From Leuconostoc rapi (lineage in GTDB: Bacteria > Bacillota > Bacilli > Lactobacillales > Lactobacillaceae), in NCBI RefSeq assembly GCF_016908715.1, contig NZ_JAFBEK010000001.1:1-64000 (forward strand): 64,000 bases of DNA. The letters are read 5' to 3'. Made by a program: the position numbers and the translations under genes. Of this stretch, positions 25,257 through 32,296 are shown piece after piece. Positions within the stretch are counted from its first letter, which is position 1. The number at the start of each line of letters is the position of its first letter. The notes under the pieces are model-generated. The model was not told the origin of the DNA. It ran no database searches and saw only the letters and a list, made by a program, of their open reading frames with translations.

Positions 25257-25258
25257 AA

Positions 25259-25305
25259 AAACACGCAGTCAATAAGACAATGTTTGTCTTATTGACTGCG
25301 TGTTT
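25259..25305. terminator. Bidirectional terminator between pepX and the HD gene
   Basis: Perfect 21-bp stem, 25259-25279 with 25285-25305, five-base loop, A- and T-ends on both sides. Confidence 0.92.
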
Positions 25306-25326
25306 ATCGTTATTTTGAAGTAAAAG

Positions 25327-26682
25327 TTAACTTTCAGGATTTGGTGTGGTTAATGCATTGTTATGAATATAACTACGGAAAGTCTTGAAAGTATCAGAAA
25401 ATAATTCATCTGGTTCAATATTAAGCATTTCTCTTGGAAAATAGAACCGTTTGTCAAAAGATACTTGGCCCTTAATAGCTGATACCAAGGGTGAAAGTTC
25501 AGATAGTTCACGATGTGAACCATCATCTAAAACAAAGTCAATTTGTGTCCGAGGTTTGGCAACATTTGGTTTATAATCATCATATGGTAAATCAAACGCG
25601 TCATTGCGGGCAGTATAATAATCCGCATTATACCCGGCAATATTGACAAGTTTTTCAAGATCCTCTAGTAACGGCGCAGTTTTGTCATCAATAATAATGG
25701 ATTTGAGCGGATGGCGATCTAAGAAACGGGTGGATAGGTCTGATAATATAGGATCTGGATGATGACGCCACATGGAAATGTAAGTCATGAAAACATGATC
25801 GTCAATCTGTAAATAATCGTGAATAGTTAAGTGCTCATTGTTGAAGAGTGGTGTTAGGATTGGGCCGACAAAATCTTTTTCATGAGTCCCACTTGCTTGA
25901 TACAACTCGTGTGCGCGTTGCAATAAATGCTCTAATAGCACTTCCATACCACGGGATACGGGGTGGAAATAGACTTGTAAATACATTTGATAGCGACTTA
26001 CAACATAGTCCTCGACGGCATGCATGCCCGCAATATCAAAAGCGATACCATTTGAAGTGGGTTTCATTGTTCTTAATATGCGATCAATATCAAATTCACC
26101 ATATTTAGTACCCGTAAAATAAGCGTCACGTAAGAGGTAATCCATACGATCAACATCTAGCTGGCTGGAAATGAGTTGCACCACTTGTGGATTGTCATAG
26201 GTCTTAGCGATGACGCTAGCCACTTTATTTGGAAAATCTGGCGAGACGCGTGACAAAACCGTATTGATTTCTGTGTCTCCAGTAATGATTTCACGTGTAA
26301 TTGCTTCATGATCTGTGTGGAATAGATGCTCAAAAGTATGTGAGAATGCCCCGTGTCCAATGTCATGTAAAAGAGCGGCAACTAATGTCACTTGGCGCTC
26401 TCGTGGATCCCATAGACCATCATTTTCGTTTTCTGAGCGGTAGTACTGTTCGAAATGTTCCGTAATACGTCTGGCAATTTCATAAGCGCCAACCGAGTGT
26501 CCGAACCGAGAGTGTTCAGCACCATGAAAAACAGCACTTGTAATACCGAGTTGTTGGACGCGTCGTAATCGCTGAAATTCTGTCGTGTTAATTAAATCTA
26601 AAATGACACGATCTTGTATATGAATAAAATTGTGGATTGGATCACGTAATACTTTTTCGTTTGATAATTTTTCCGTTAACAT
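25327..26682 (-). CDS. HD-domain phosphohydrolase (YwfO-like, dNTPase superfamily)
   Basis: 451 aa. The HD metal-site motifs are in order: HSRFGHSVGAYEIARRI (about 58), LLHDIGHGAFSHTFEHLFH (about 107-125) and SQLDVDRMDYLLRDAYFTG (about 177). RLRRVQQLG before them is typical of the dGTPase-like group. Proteins of this type hydrolyse deoxynucleoside triphosphates, some under allosteric control by guanine nucleotides; the substrate here is not visible. AAAGGGC precedes the ATG and TATAAT (26713-26708) precedes that. The divergent neighbours, DUF1934 and rpoE, form the usual Firmicutes cluster. Confidence 0.87.
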   Translation of the reverse strand: MLTEKLSNEKVLRDPIHNFIHIQDRVILDLINTTEFQRLRRVQQLGITSAVFHGAEHSRFGHSVGAYEIARRITEHFEQYYRSENENDGLWDPRERQVTLVAALLHDIGHGAFSHTFEHLFHTDHEAITREIITGDTEINTVLSRVSPDFPNKVASVIAKTYDNPQVVQLISSQLDVDRMDYLLRDAYFTGTKYGEFDIDRILRTMKPTSNGIAFDIAGMHAVEDYVVSRYQMYLQVYFHPVSRGMEVLLEHLLQRAHELYQASGTHEKDFVGPILTPLFNNEHLTIHDYLQIDDHVFMTYISMWRHHPDPILSDLSTRFLDRHPLKSIIIDDKTAPLLEDLEKLVNIAGYNADYYTARNDAFDLPYDDYKPNVAKPRTQIDFVLDDGSHRELSELSPLVSAIKGQVSFDKRFYFPREMLNIEPDELFSDTFKTFRSYIHNNALTTPNPES

Positions 26683-26831
26683 AGTTTGCCCTTTTTGTCT
26701 TTATTATATTATAATGGATTTTTAACGAAAATAATAATGAAAGTTGTTTTTTGCGCATTTTTAATTAAGATGGCAATGAGATTTTTGGTTTTATTGTTAA
26801 CTAATGTGCAATCATTTGAGATGAGCGGATA

Positions 26832-27281
26832 ATGGATACGAATAATAAACATGACGTCAACATCTATCTTAAAACTAGTATTAATCAAGCAGGGGATACA
26901 GAAGTTTTTGAATTTCAAACTGTTGGCGAACTTTTAGTTAAAAATGATGTCGCTTTTTTAAGATATACCGAAGTTATTGCTGATCAAACACCAACAAATG
27001 TGTTATTTAAATTAGAGTCTGATAAGGTTCGTTTAAACCGTAGTGGGGATAGTTTGACTAAATTAGCGTTTAGAAAGGGACAACGTTTACAAGCGTATTA
27101 TCAGACCCCAGCAGGGCAAATGCAATTAGAAACAGATACGACAGCTTTAGCCGCCGACATCGACTCAAAACAAAACATAGGCATACTCACAATGAGTTAC
27201 GACCTTTATGCAAACGATGCTTTAGTTGGACAATATGATATCAGGTTGCAATTTAATGGAAAATCTAGTAAACTTAGTTAG
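26832..27281 (+). CDS. DUF1934 protein (YwiB-like beta-barrel)
   Basis: 149 aa, soluble, nearly all beta-strand in pattern, consistent with the lipocalin-like DUF1934 family. Recognisable parts are VGELLVKNDVAFLRYTE and the closing NIGILTMSYDLYANDALVGQYDIRLQF, which carries the family's M-x-Y-x-L-Y segment. Its function is unknown. It sits directly before rpoE, as in several lactobacilli. The ribosome site is weak (GAGATGAG some nine bases before the ATG). Confidence 0.8.
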   Translation: MDTNNKHDVNIYLKTSINQAGDTEVFEFQTVGELLVKNDVAFLRYTEVIADQTPTNVLFKLESDKVRLNRSGDSLTKLAFRKGQRLQAYYQTPAGQMQLETDTTALAADIDSKQNIGILTMSYDLYANDALVGQYDIRLQFNGKSSKLS

Positions 27282-27306
27282 TTAGAAACTCGAAAGGACG
27301 TGCACT

Positions 27307-27888
27307 ATGGCACTCAAACAATTAGGCAATCATCCAAAAGAAGAATTAGCATTGGTTGAAATTGCATCTGAAATTTTGGCAGAACATAAGAATGTTATGC
27401 CATTTAGTTCATTGGTTCAAGAAATTCAGGCGTTTTTAGAAGTCGATGCAGAAACGTTCAAGTCACGTCTCTCACAGTTTTATACTGATTTAAATACTGA
27501 TGGGTCATTTATTTCACTTGGAAACAATGAGTGGGGATTGCGTGCATGGTATCCTGTGGATGCCATTGATGAGTCGATTCATGAAATCGACGATGACGAT
27601 GATACACCAAAGCGTAAAAAAGTGGCAAAAAAGGTCAATGTCTTTGCTGACGCTTCAACTGATGATGATGTCATTGACTATAATGATGATGATCCAGAAG
27701 ATGAAGACTTCGGTGATGTTAGTAATACTGATGACGATGTTGAGGATTCAGAAGTCGAAGTTGAAGATGACGACGATGATGAAGATGAGATTGCCGTTGG
27801 AGATGACGAATCAATTGATGAAAACTTAACGGAGTTAACTGGTACAAACGATCTTGATGATTTAAGTGATGGAGACATCGAAAAGTAA
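27307..27888 (+). CDS. rpoE: DNA-directed RNA polymerase subunit delta
   Basis: 193 aa. The folded N-terminal HARE-HTH domain (about 1-90, ending in NNEWGLRAWYPVDAID) is followed by a basic patch KRKKVAKKVN and then about 80 residues made mainly of Asp and Glu. The acidic tail displaces nucleic acid from RNA polymerase and speeds recycling and sensing of initiating nucleotides. AAAGGA precedes the ATG. The GAT/GAA-rich DNA of the tail creates long spurious open frames on the other strand. Confidence 0.95.
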   Translation: MALKQLGNHPKEELALVEIASEILAEHKNVMPFSSLVQEIQAFLEVDAETFKSRLSQFYTDLNTDGSFISLGNNEWGLRAWYPVDAIDESIHEIDDDDDTPKRKKVAKKVNVFADASTDDDVIDYNDDDPEDEDFGDVSNTDDDVEDSEVEVEDDDDDEDEIAVGDDESIDENLTELTGTNDLDDLSDGDIEK

Positions 27889-27926
27889 GTTCAAAAAAGC
27901 GACAGAATTTAATATTAGTTTTTATG

Positions 27927-27950
27927 AAAGCCACGAAAAGTGGCTTTTTT
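27927..27950 (+). terminator. Terminator after rpoE
   Basis: Perfect AAAGCCAC/GTGGCTTT stem with a GAAAA loop and T-run. Confidence 0.9.
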
Positions 27951-28034
27951 ATTTGTTTTAAAACCCAGTCATATCAACACTTTTAACGATTATTATAAAC
28001 GCAATAGATAAAAAAACGAAAAAGGGTTGCTTTT

Positions 28035-28062
28035 TTGAACAAATGTCTGTAATATATATAAA
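28035..28062 (+). promoter_or_regulatory. tRNA promoter
   Basis: TTGAAC (28035-28040) and TATAAA (28057-28062), spacer 16, 17 bases before the tRNA. Confidence 0.6.
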
Positions 28063-28079
28063 TGTGCTACGGCATGTTT

Positions 28080-28153
28080 GCTCCTTTAACTCAGTTGGTT
28101 AGAGTAGGGGATTTTTAATCCCAAGGTCCTCGGTTCGAGTCCGAGAGGGAGCA
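28080..28153 (+). tRNA. tRNA-Lys (anticodon UUU), atypical
   Basis: The cloverleaf can be folded: acceptor GCTCCTT/AGGGAGC, D arm ACTC/GAGT, anticodon arm GGGGA-TTTTTAA-TCCCA, variable AGGTC, T arm CTCGG-TTCGAGT-CCGAG, discriminator A. The loop gives anticodon TTT, hence lysine. CCA is not encoded. It differs from the usual Firmicutes tRNA-Lys in its acceptor stem (G-C-T-C-C rather than G-A/G-C-C-C types), an A10-T25 pair and a G27·A43 mismatch. A promoter and a strong terminator make it a single-gene unit directly in front of a T-box gene. Confidence 0.88.
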
Positions 28154-28191
28154 CTGATATAACTATCAGGAGACCTTTGGGATATTCCATT

Positions 28192-28225
28192 AAAAGCAAG
28201 TAACTTCGGTTACTTGCTTTTATTT
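28192..28225 (+). terminator. tRNA terminator with UUCG tetraloop
   Basis: AAAAGCAAGTAAC (28192-28204), TTCG, GTTACTTGCTTTT (28209-28221): a perfect 13-bp stem. Confidence 0.92.
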
Positions 28226-28237
28226 TGTTTTCAAAAT

Positions 28238-28266
28238 TTGCAAAACCGCCCAAACCATAGTATGAT
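28238..28266 (+). promoter_or_regulatory. Promoter of the T-box permease unit
   Basis: TTGCAA (28238-28243) and TATGAT (28261-28266), spacer 17, which puts the RNA start near 28273. Confidence 0.7.
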
Positions 28267-28272
28267 TGATAT

Positions 28273-28520
28273 CAAGCGTTGAGACGGAAAATTAGTAAAG
28301 AAACCTTTTTGAAGAGACATCATGGTGGTGAGAATGATGAGGGCCTTTAACGAAAGACTACCGTTGATGCATGATATTAGTAGGTGTAGAACTGAAATTA
28401 TCGTCGGTGTAATTGGTCGTTAATCCAATTATTTTAAGAAAGACGTCTATCATGACGTCTGAAATTGGGTTGGTACCGCGCAAAAGCGCCCCTAGATTGA
28501 GTTCTAGGGGCGCTTTTTGG
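28273..28520 (+). promoter_or_regulatory. T-box riboswitch leader of the amino acid permease
   Basis: The antiterminator box GGGTTGGTACCGCG (28467-28480) and the competing terminator stem (28482-28495 with 28503-28517, then T5) are unmistakable. Stem I has the AGTA element (28294-28297 region), an AGAGA bulge, a distal loop with GGTGGTGAG between CATCAT and ATGATG, and closes GACGG with CCGTT. Stem III is AGACGTC/GACGTCT. The specifier lies in CGAAAGACTA (28351-28360): ACT (Thr) followed by A fits best, while AAA/AAG (Lys) and GAC (Asp) cannot be excluded. The bulge TGGT predicts a tRNA ending A-CCA, which speaks against Asp. Confidence 0.93.
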
Positions 28521-28551
28521 CGCTATGACCTTTAAAACGTGGAGGCGTATA

Positions 28552-29934
28552 ATGGCAAAAGAACATAATAGAGAATTGAATAGAGACTTATCATCTCATC
28601 AAATGCAAATGATTGCCCTTGGCGGCACGATTGGCGTTGGTTTGTTTATGGGATCGGCATCGACTATCAAATGGACGGGTGTCTCTGTTATTCTAGCTTA
28701 CGCGTTGGCGGGACTGGTCCTTTATCTTGTGATGCGCGCGTTAGGGGAGATGTTATATGTTGATCCTGCAGTTGGCTCTTTTGCTAACTACGCAACAAAA
28801 TATATCCACCCCTTGGCGGGCTATTTGACTGTTTGGGCAAATGTATTTCAGTGGATTACTGTCGGTATTTCAGAAACAATTGCAGTCGGCCTTTATATGA
28901 ATTATTGGTTCCCTGAATTGCCTAATTGGATAACAGGTATTGTTGTTTTAGTGACATTGACATTGGCAAATATGACGACTGTAAAAGCTTACGGTAATAT
29001 GGAATCATGGTTTTCAATGATTAAAGTCATTACGATTGTCTTAATGATTATTTTAGGCATGATGGTTATTGTTTTTGGATTTGGGAATGGTTGGCAACCA
29101 CTTGGCTTTTCTAATCTATGGACACATGGTCCTTTCTTTGCTGGAGGCTTTAAAGGCTTCATGTTTGCTTTAGCCATTGTTATGACGTCATATCAAGGTA
29201 TTGAAATTATTGGTATTACAGCAGGTGAGACACAAAATCCCAAGCACGCTATCGTAGCTGCCATACGGTCAATTGTTGCTCGTATTTTAATTTTCTACAT
29301 TGGTGCCATATTTGTGATTATCACAATATATCCTTGGAATCAGTTGGATCAAGTTGGGTCACCCTTTGTGGAAACCTTTTCGCGTGTTGGCATTACGGCA
29401 GCGGCAGGCATTATTAATTTCGTAATGCTTACAGCTGCAATGTCTGCCTTGAACTCTGGCATATTTAGTTCAAGTCGTATGATATATACGTTAGCATTGA
29501 ATAAAGAACTGTCACCTAAATTTTTAAAACTATCAAAACATCGTGTACCAACATTGCCAGTATTAGCAATGTCTACGGGAATTTTGTTGGGCATCATTTT
29601 AAATGCGTTATTGCCGTTATTCTGGCGTGGTAGTTCAAGCATTTTTGTGTTAGTATATTCGGCTAGTACCTTGCCGGGTATGGTGCCATGGTTTGTTATC
29701 TTATGGAGTCAGATTAAATTCCGCCAAGAGAATAAACAGCATATGTCAGAACACCCATTTAAAATGCCATTGGCGCCCTATACAAATTACTTTGCAATAT
29801 TAATGTTGCTCGTTACCTTGGTATACATGGTCATCAATCCAGATACCAGAATACCGTTACTAATCGGATTGGGATTTCTAGTTGTGATGTCAGTTATCTT
29901 TTTTCTAACACGCAAGCAACATGACCAAAAATAA
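28552..29934 (+). CDS. Amino acid permease, AAT (APC) family
   Basis: 460 aa from the ATG at 28552 (GGAGG six bases upstream; an ATG at 28525 lies behind the terminator but has no ribosome site). Twelve membrane helices; the N-terminal signature RDLSSHQMQMIALGGTIGVGLFMGS and the helix 3-5 sequences are those of the AAT group to which YbxG, AnsP and LysP belong, with the helix 6 region TSYQGIEIIGITAGETQNP. It is controlled by a T-box, so it imports the amino acid of that T-box: threonine is my first choice, lysine second. It is expressed when the matching tRNA is uncharged. Confidence 0.88.
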   Translation: MAKEHNRELNRDLSSHQMQMIALGGTIGVGLFMGSASTIKWTGVSVILAYALAGLVLYLVMRALGEMLYVDPAVGSFANYATKYIHPLAGYLTVWANVFQWITVGISETIAVGLYMNYWFPELPNWITGIVVLVTLTLANMTTVKAYGNMESWFSMIKVITIVLMIILGMMVIVFGFGNGWQPLGFSNLWTHGPFFAGGFKGFMFALAIVMTSYQGIEIIGITAGETQNPKHAIVAAIRSIVARILIFYIGAIFVIITIYPWNQLDQVGSPFVETFSRVGITAAAGIINFVMLTAAMSALNSGIFSSSRMIYTLALNKELSPKFLKLSKHRVPTLPVLAMSTGILLGIILNALLPLFWRGSSSIFVLVYSASTLPGMVPWFVILWSQIKFRQENKQHMSEHPFKMPLAPYTNYFAILMLLVTLVYMVINPDTRIPLLIGLGFLVVMSVIFFLTRKQHDQK

Positions 29935-30118
29935 TGTTAAAATCTCGACGTTAACTTGGGATAAATGATAGAATAGATGAAGATAAAAAATGGAGGAAAC
30001 GTGTGTTGAGTTGCTAATAGTTCAAAAAACCTGTCGAACTTATTACAGGGTGACTATTATGGCCAGATTTAATGGTAATGACGTTGTCGCGTTAAGCATG
30101 CTACACACCTTTACAATC
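29935..30118 (+). other. Intergenic region and unusual leader before plsX
   Basis: 184 bases. TAGAAT at 29969-29974 may be a -10. A good ribosome site GGAGGAA (29992-29998) is followed by GTG TGT TGA, which cannot encode anything. The plsX frame is open from 29990, with ATG codons at 29990, 30059 (behind GGTGA) and 30098, before the homology-based start at 30119, which itself has no ribosome site. I see no terminator for the permease in it. Confidence 0.6.
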
Positions 30119-31165
30119 ATGAAAATAGCAATAGATGCAATGGGTGGCGATTATGCGCCATTGGAAATTGTGAAGGGAATTGAAATCGCCCGAGATCGTT
30201 ACCAAAATATTGAATTCCAACTTTATGGTACAGAAGATGAGGTTAAACCCTTAGTAAAGAATTGGGAGCGGATTGAATTAATTGCAACAACAGAAGTAAT
30301 CGCAATGGGTGATGAACCAGTTAAAGCAATGCGCCGTAAGAAAGACTCTTCAATGGTTCGAGCTGCTATGGCTGTGAAAGAAGGTCGAGCAGATGCTTTG
30401 TTTAGCGCTGGTAATACTGGGGCGTTATTGTCAAGTGCTATCTTCTTGATTGGTCGGATCAAAGGGGTAGACCGACCAGCCTTGGCATCTGCTTTGCCAA
30501 GCTTTGATGGTCAACATGACCAGTTTGTATTTATGGATCTAGGAGCCAATGCTGAAAATAAGCCATCACACTTGTATCAATATGGCATTTTAGGTAGTTT
30601 CTATGCGACGCATGTCCTAGGTATTACTGCACCTCGTGTTCGCTTACTAAACAATGGTGCTGAGGAAGATAAGGGCGATGAAGTACACAAAGCAGCCCAT
30701 CAACTGATGAAAAATTCACCTTCATTTAATTTTTTGGGTAATATTGAAGCCCGTGAATTACTCGATGGTACGGCAGATGTTGTCGTTGCCGATGGCTTTT
30801 CTGGCAATGCTGCATTGAAAGCCACTGAGGGAACAGCTTTAATGATGCTAAAACAGATTAAACAAGCGATCATGTCATCAGGTATTGGTGGTAAACTTGG
30901 AGGCGCGTTACTTAAACCGGCATTTAAACAAGTTCAAAAGAAATTAGATTATAATGAAGCAGGTGGGGCTGTTATTTTAGGAGTCAAAGCACCTGTTGTT
31001 AAAACGCATGGTTCAGCTAAAGCTGCGGCAGTGGCGAACACCATGGGACAAATTAAGACAATGCTTGATAACCAACTAGTGCCTGATATTCAAGATTATA
31101 TTTCAGCACATACGGCAGAATTACAGTCCGGTAAGCAAGTATTAAATGCGCAACTTAATGATTAA
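30119..31165 (+). CDS. plsX: Phosphate acyltransferase PlsX
   Basis: 348 aa. It makes acyl-phosphate from acyl-ACP for phospholipid synthesis. The start MKIAIDAMGGDYAPLEIV is the family N-terminus; further motifs are FSAGNTGALLSSA (about 98), MDLGANAENKPSHL (about 140) and VVADGFSGNAALKATEG (about 223). The ATG at 30119 fits the family but lacks a ribosome site, while an in-frame ATG at 30059 behind GGTGA would add 20 residues unlike the family. acpP follows 17 bases later, the normal pairing. Start confidence is moderate, function high. Confidence 0.92.
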   Translation: MKIAIDAMGGDYAPLEIVKGIEIARDRYQNIEFQLYGTEDEVKPLVKNWERIELIATTEVIAMGDEPVKAMRRKKDSSMVRAAMAVKEGRADALFSAGNTGALLSSAIFLIGRIKGVDRPALASALPSFDGQHDQFVFMDLGANAENKPSHLYQYGILGSFYATHVLGITAPRVRLLNNGAEEDKGDEVHKAAHQLMKNSPSFNFLGNIEARELLDGTADVVVADGFSGNAALKATEGTALMMLKQIKQAIMSSGIGGKLGGALLKPAFKQVQKKLDYNEAGGAVILGVKAPVVKTHGSAKAAAVANTMGQIKTMLDNQLVPDIQDYISAHTAELQSGKQVLNAQLND

Positions 31166-31182
31166 GATACGGGAGATATAAC

Positions 31183-31431
31183 ATGGCTATGGAAAAAGAA
31201 GCAATTTATAATATGATGGCTGACGAAGTAGCAGAGCGGTTTAACGTAAAACGTTCTGCAATTACCCCTAATTTAAATTTTTTAACTGATATTGATGCAG
31301 ATTCAATTGATTTTGTTGAATTGGTATTAGAAGTTGAAGATATGTTTAATGTTAGCATCTCAGATGATGATGCTGAAAGTTTAATCACACTGCAAGACAC
31401 GGTTGATTATATTGTTGCACATCAAAGCTAA
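31183..31431 (+). CDS. acpP: Acyl carrier protein
   Basis: 82 aa acidic helical bundle. The 4'-phosphopantetheine serine is S41 in DADSIDFVELVLEVEDMF; the usual DSL triad reads DSI here. GGGAG precedes the ATG. It is co-transcribed with plsX, which uses acyl-ACP. Whether it serves the main fatty acid synthase or is a second ACP kept for PlsX is not visible; fab genes are outside the window. Confidence 0.92.
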   Translation: MAMEKEAIYNMMADEVAERFNVKRSAITPNLNFLTDIDADSIDFVELVLEVEDMFNVSISDDDAESLITLQDTVDYIVAHQS

Positions 31432-31449
31432 ACACGTTTTTTTTGACAG

Positions 31450-31478
31450 TTGACACTTACTAAAAATAAGATTATACT
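31450..31478 (+). promoter_or_regulatory. Strong promoter in the acpP-msr gap
   Basis: TTGACA (31450-31455) and TATACT (31473-31478), spacer 17; a second TTGACA overlaps at 31443-31448. RNA should start near 31485. Confidence 0.75.
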
Positions 31479-31484
31479 AATTTT

Positions 31485-31684
31485 CAAGTTGAACATTTAA
31501 TATTAAGGTTCGTCGCGTATGTTGTATAAAAAATGTTATCATATGTGTTTACCATTTATAAACACGGAAAAATGATGACGGACAGTTAATTGTGCGGAGA
31601 TCATAGGCTTGTGACATAGATATGTTACATCTTGCTAAGCGTCCTGATACAAATCTGTTGTTTTGTATCAGGACGCTTTTTGAT
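31485..31684 (+). ncRNA. Probable small RNA or attenuated leader, about 195 nt
   Basis: It lies between a near-consensus promoter and a strong terminator (AAGCGTCC.. 31637-31653 with 31662-31678, 17 bp). No open frame with a ribosome site is inside. Internal structure: GTGTTTA/TAAACAC (31545-31565 region), ACAGTTAATTGT, and TGTGACAT/ATGTTACA with an AGAT loop (31610-31630 region). The msr gene behind has its own TATAAT (31701-31706), so this could be an independent RNA. I could not match it to a known riboswitch, 6S, SRP, tmRNA or RNase P pattern. Confidence 0.5.
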
Positions 31685-31732
31685 ATTAATGGCTTAAAAT
31701 TATAATGATAGAATTTTTTGGAGGACATAAAA

Positions 31733-32212
31733 ATGTCAGAAAAGCAGGCAACACCTTTAATTTCACAATTATTAGCAACTTGGATTGAGGGCGAAGCTAG
31801 CCAGGCCTATACAATCACCAATTATGCTAATGCAGCGGCCATATTATTTCAAAATATGCGTGCACTTAATTGGGTCGGCTTTTATTTGTTCGATGAGGTG
31901 AATAATGTCATGTCATTAGGCCCCTTTTTAGGTAAGCCTGCTGTTGCCTTAATAGCACCTAATGCTGGGGTGGTTGGTTCAGCATTCTCTTCACAACAAA
32001 CGATCGTAGTAGATGATGTCAATCAGTTTTCTGGTCATATTGTTTGTGATGCTGATTCAAATTCAGAAATTGTGGTGCCGATTACAACTGCAGATGGTCG
32101 TCAAATTGGGGTATTAGATATTGACTCACCAGAGTTAAATCGTTTTTCCCGTCAAGATCAGGCTGATTTGGAAGATTTTGTAGCAACATTGTTGCCTTAT
32201 ATCAGTGCATAG
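31733..32212 (+). CDS. GAF-domain protein, free methionine-(R)-sulfoxide reductase family, two cysteines lost
   Basis: 159 aa from the ATG at 31733, with TTGGAGGA upstream. The whole protein is the YebR/fRMsr-type GAF domain: NWVGFYLF, LGPFLGKPA and GHIVCDADSNSEIVVP line the substrate pocket. The family uses three cysteines (C84, C94, C118 in E. coli). Only the last, in HIVCD, is kept; the others are valine in GKPAV and GVVG. It therefore may act as a one-cysteine enzyme needing an external reductant, or may have lost reductase activity. It is a single gene. Confidence 0.85.
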   Translation: MSEKQATPLISQLLATWIEGEASQAYTITNYANAAAILFQNMRALNWVGFYLFDEVNNVMSLGPFLGKPAVALIAPNAGVVGSAFSSQQTIVVDDVNQFSGHIVCDADSNSEIVVPITTADGRQIGVLDIDSPELNRFSRQDQADLEDFVATLLPYISA

Positions 32213-32296
32213 AAAAATGATGATGAATCGTTAACCTAGGTTGTGTTTTGAATTTTATGATAAACACCGCTTAATTTCAGAAAAAGAGGCAGGTCT

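Noticed and set aside
27678-27878. Ser-rich minus-strand frame opposite rpoE
   Set aside because: It is the mirror of the GAT/GAA-rich acidic tail of the delta subunit, a known source of spurious long frames.
31485-31684. 6S RNA, SRP RNA or tmRNA
   Set aside because: The 5' and 3' ends do not pair as in 6S RNA; SRP and tmRNA signature bases are absent.
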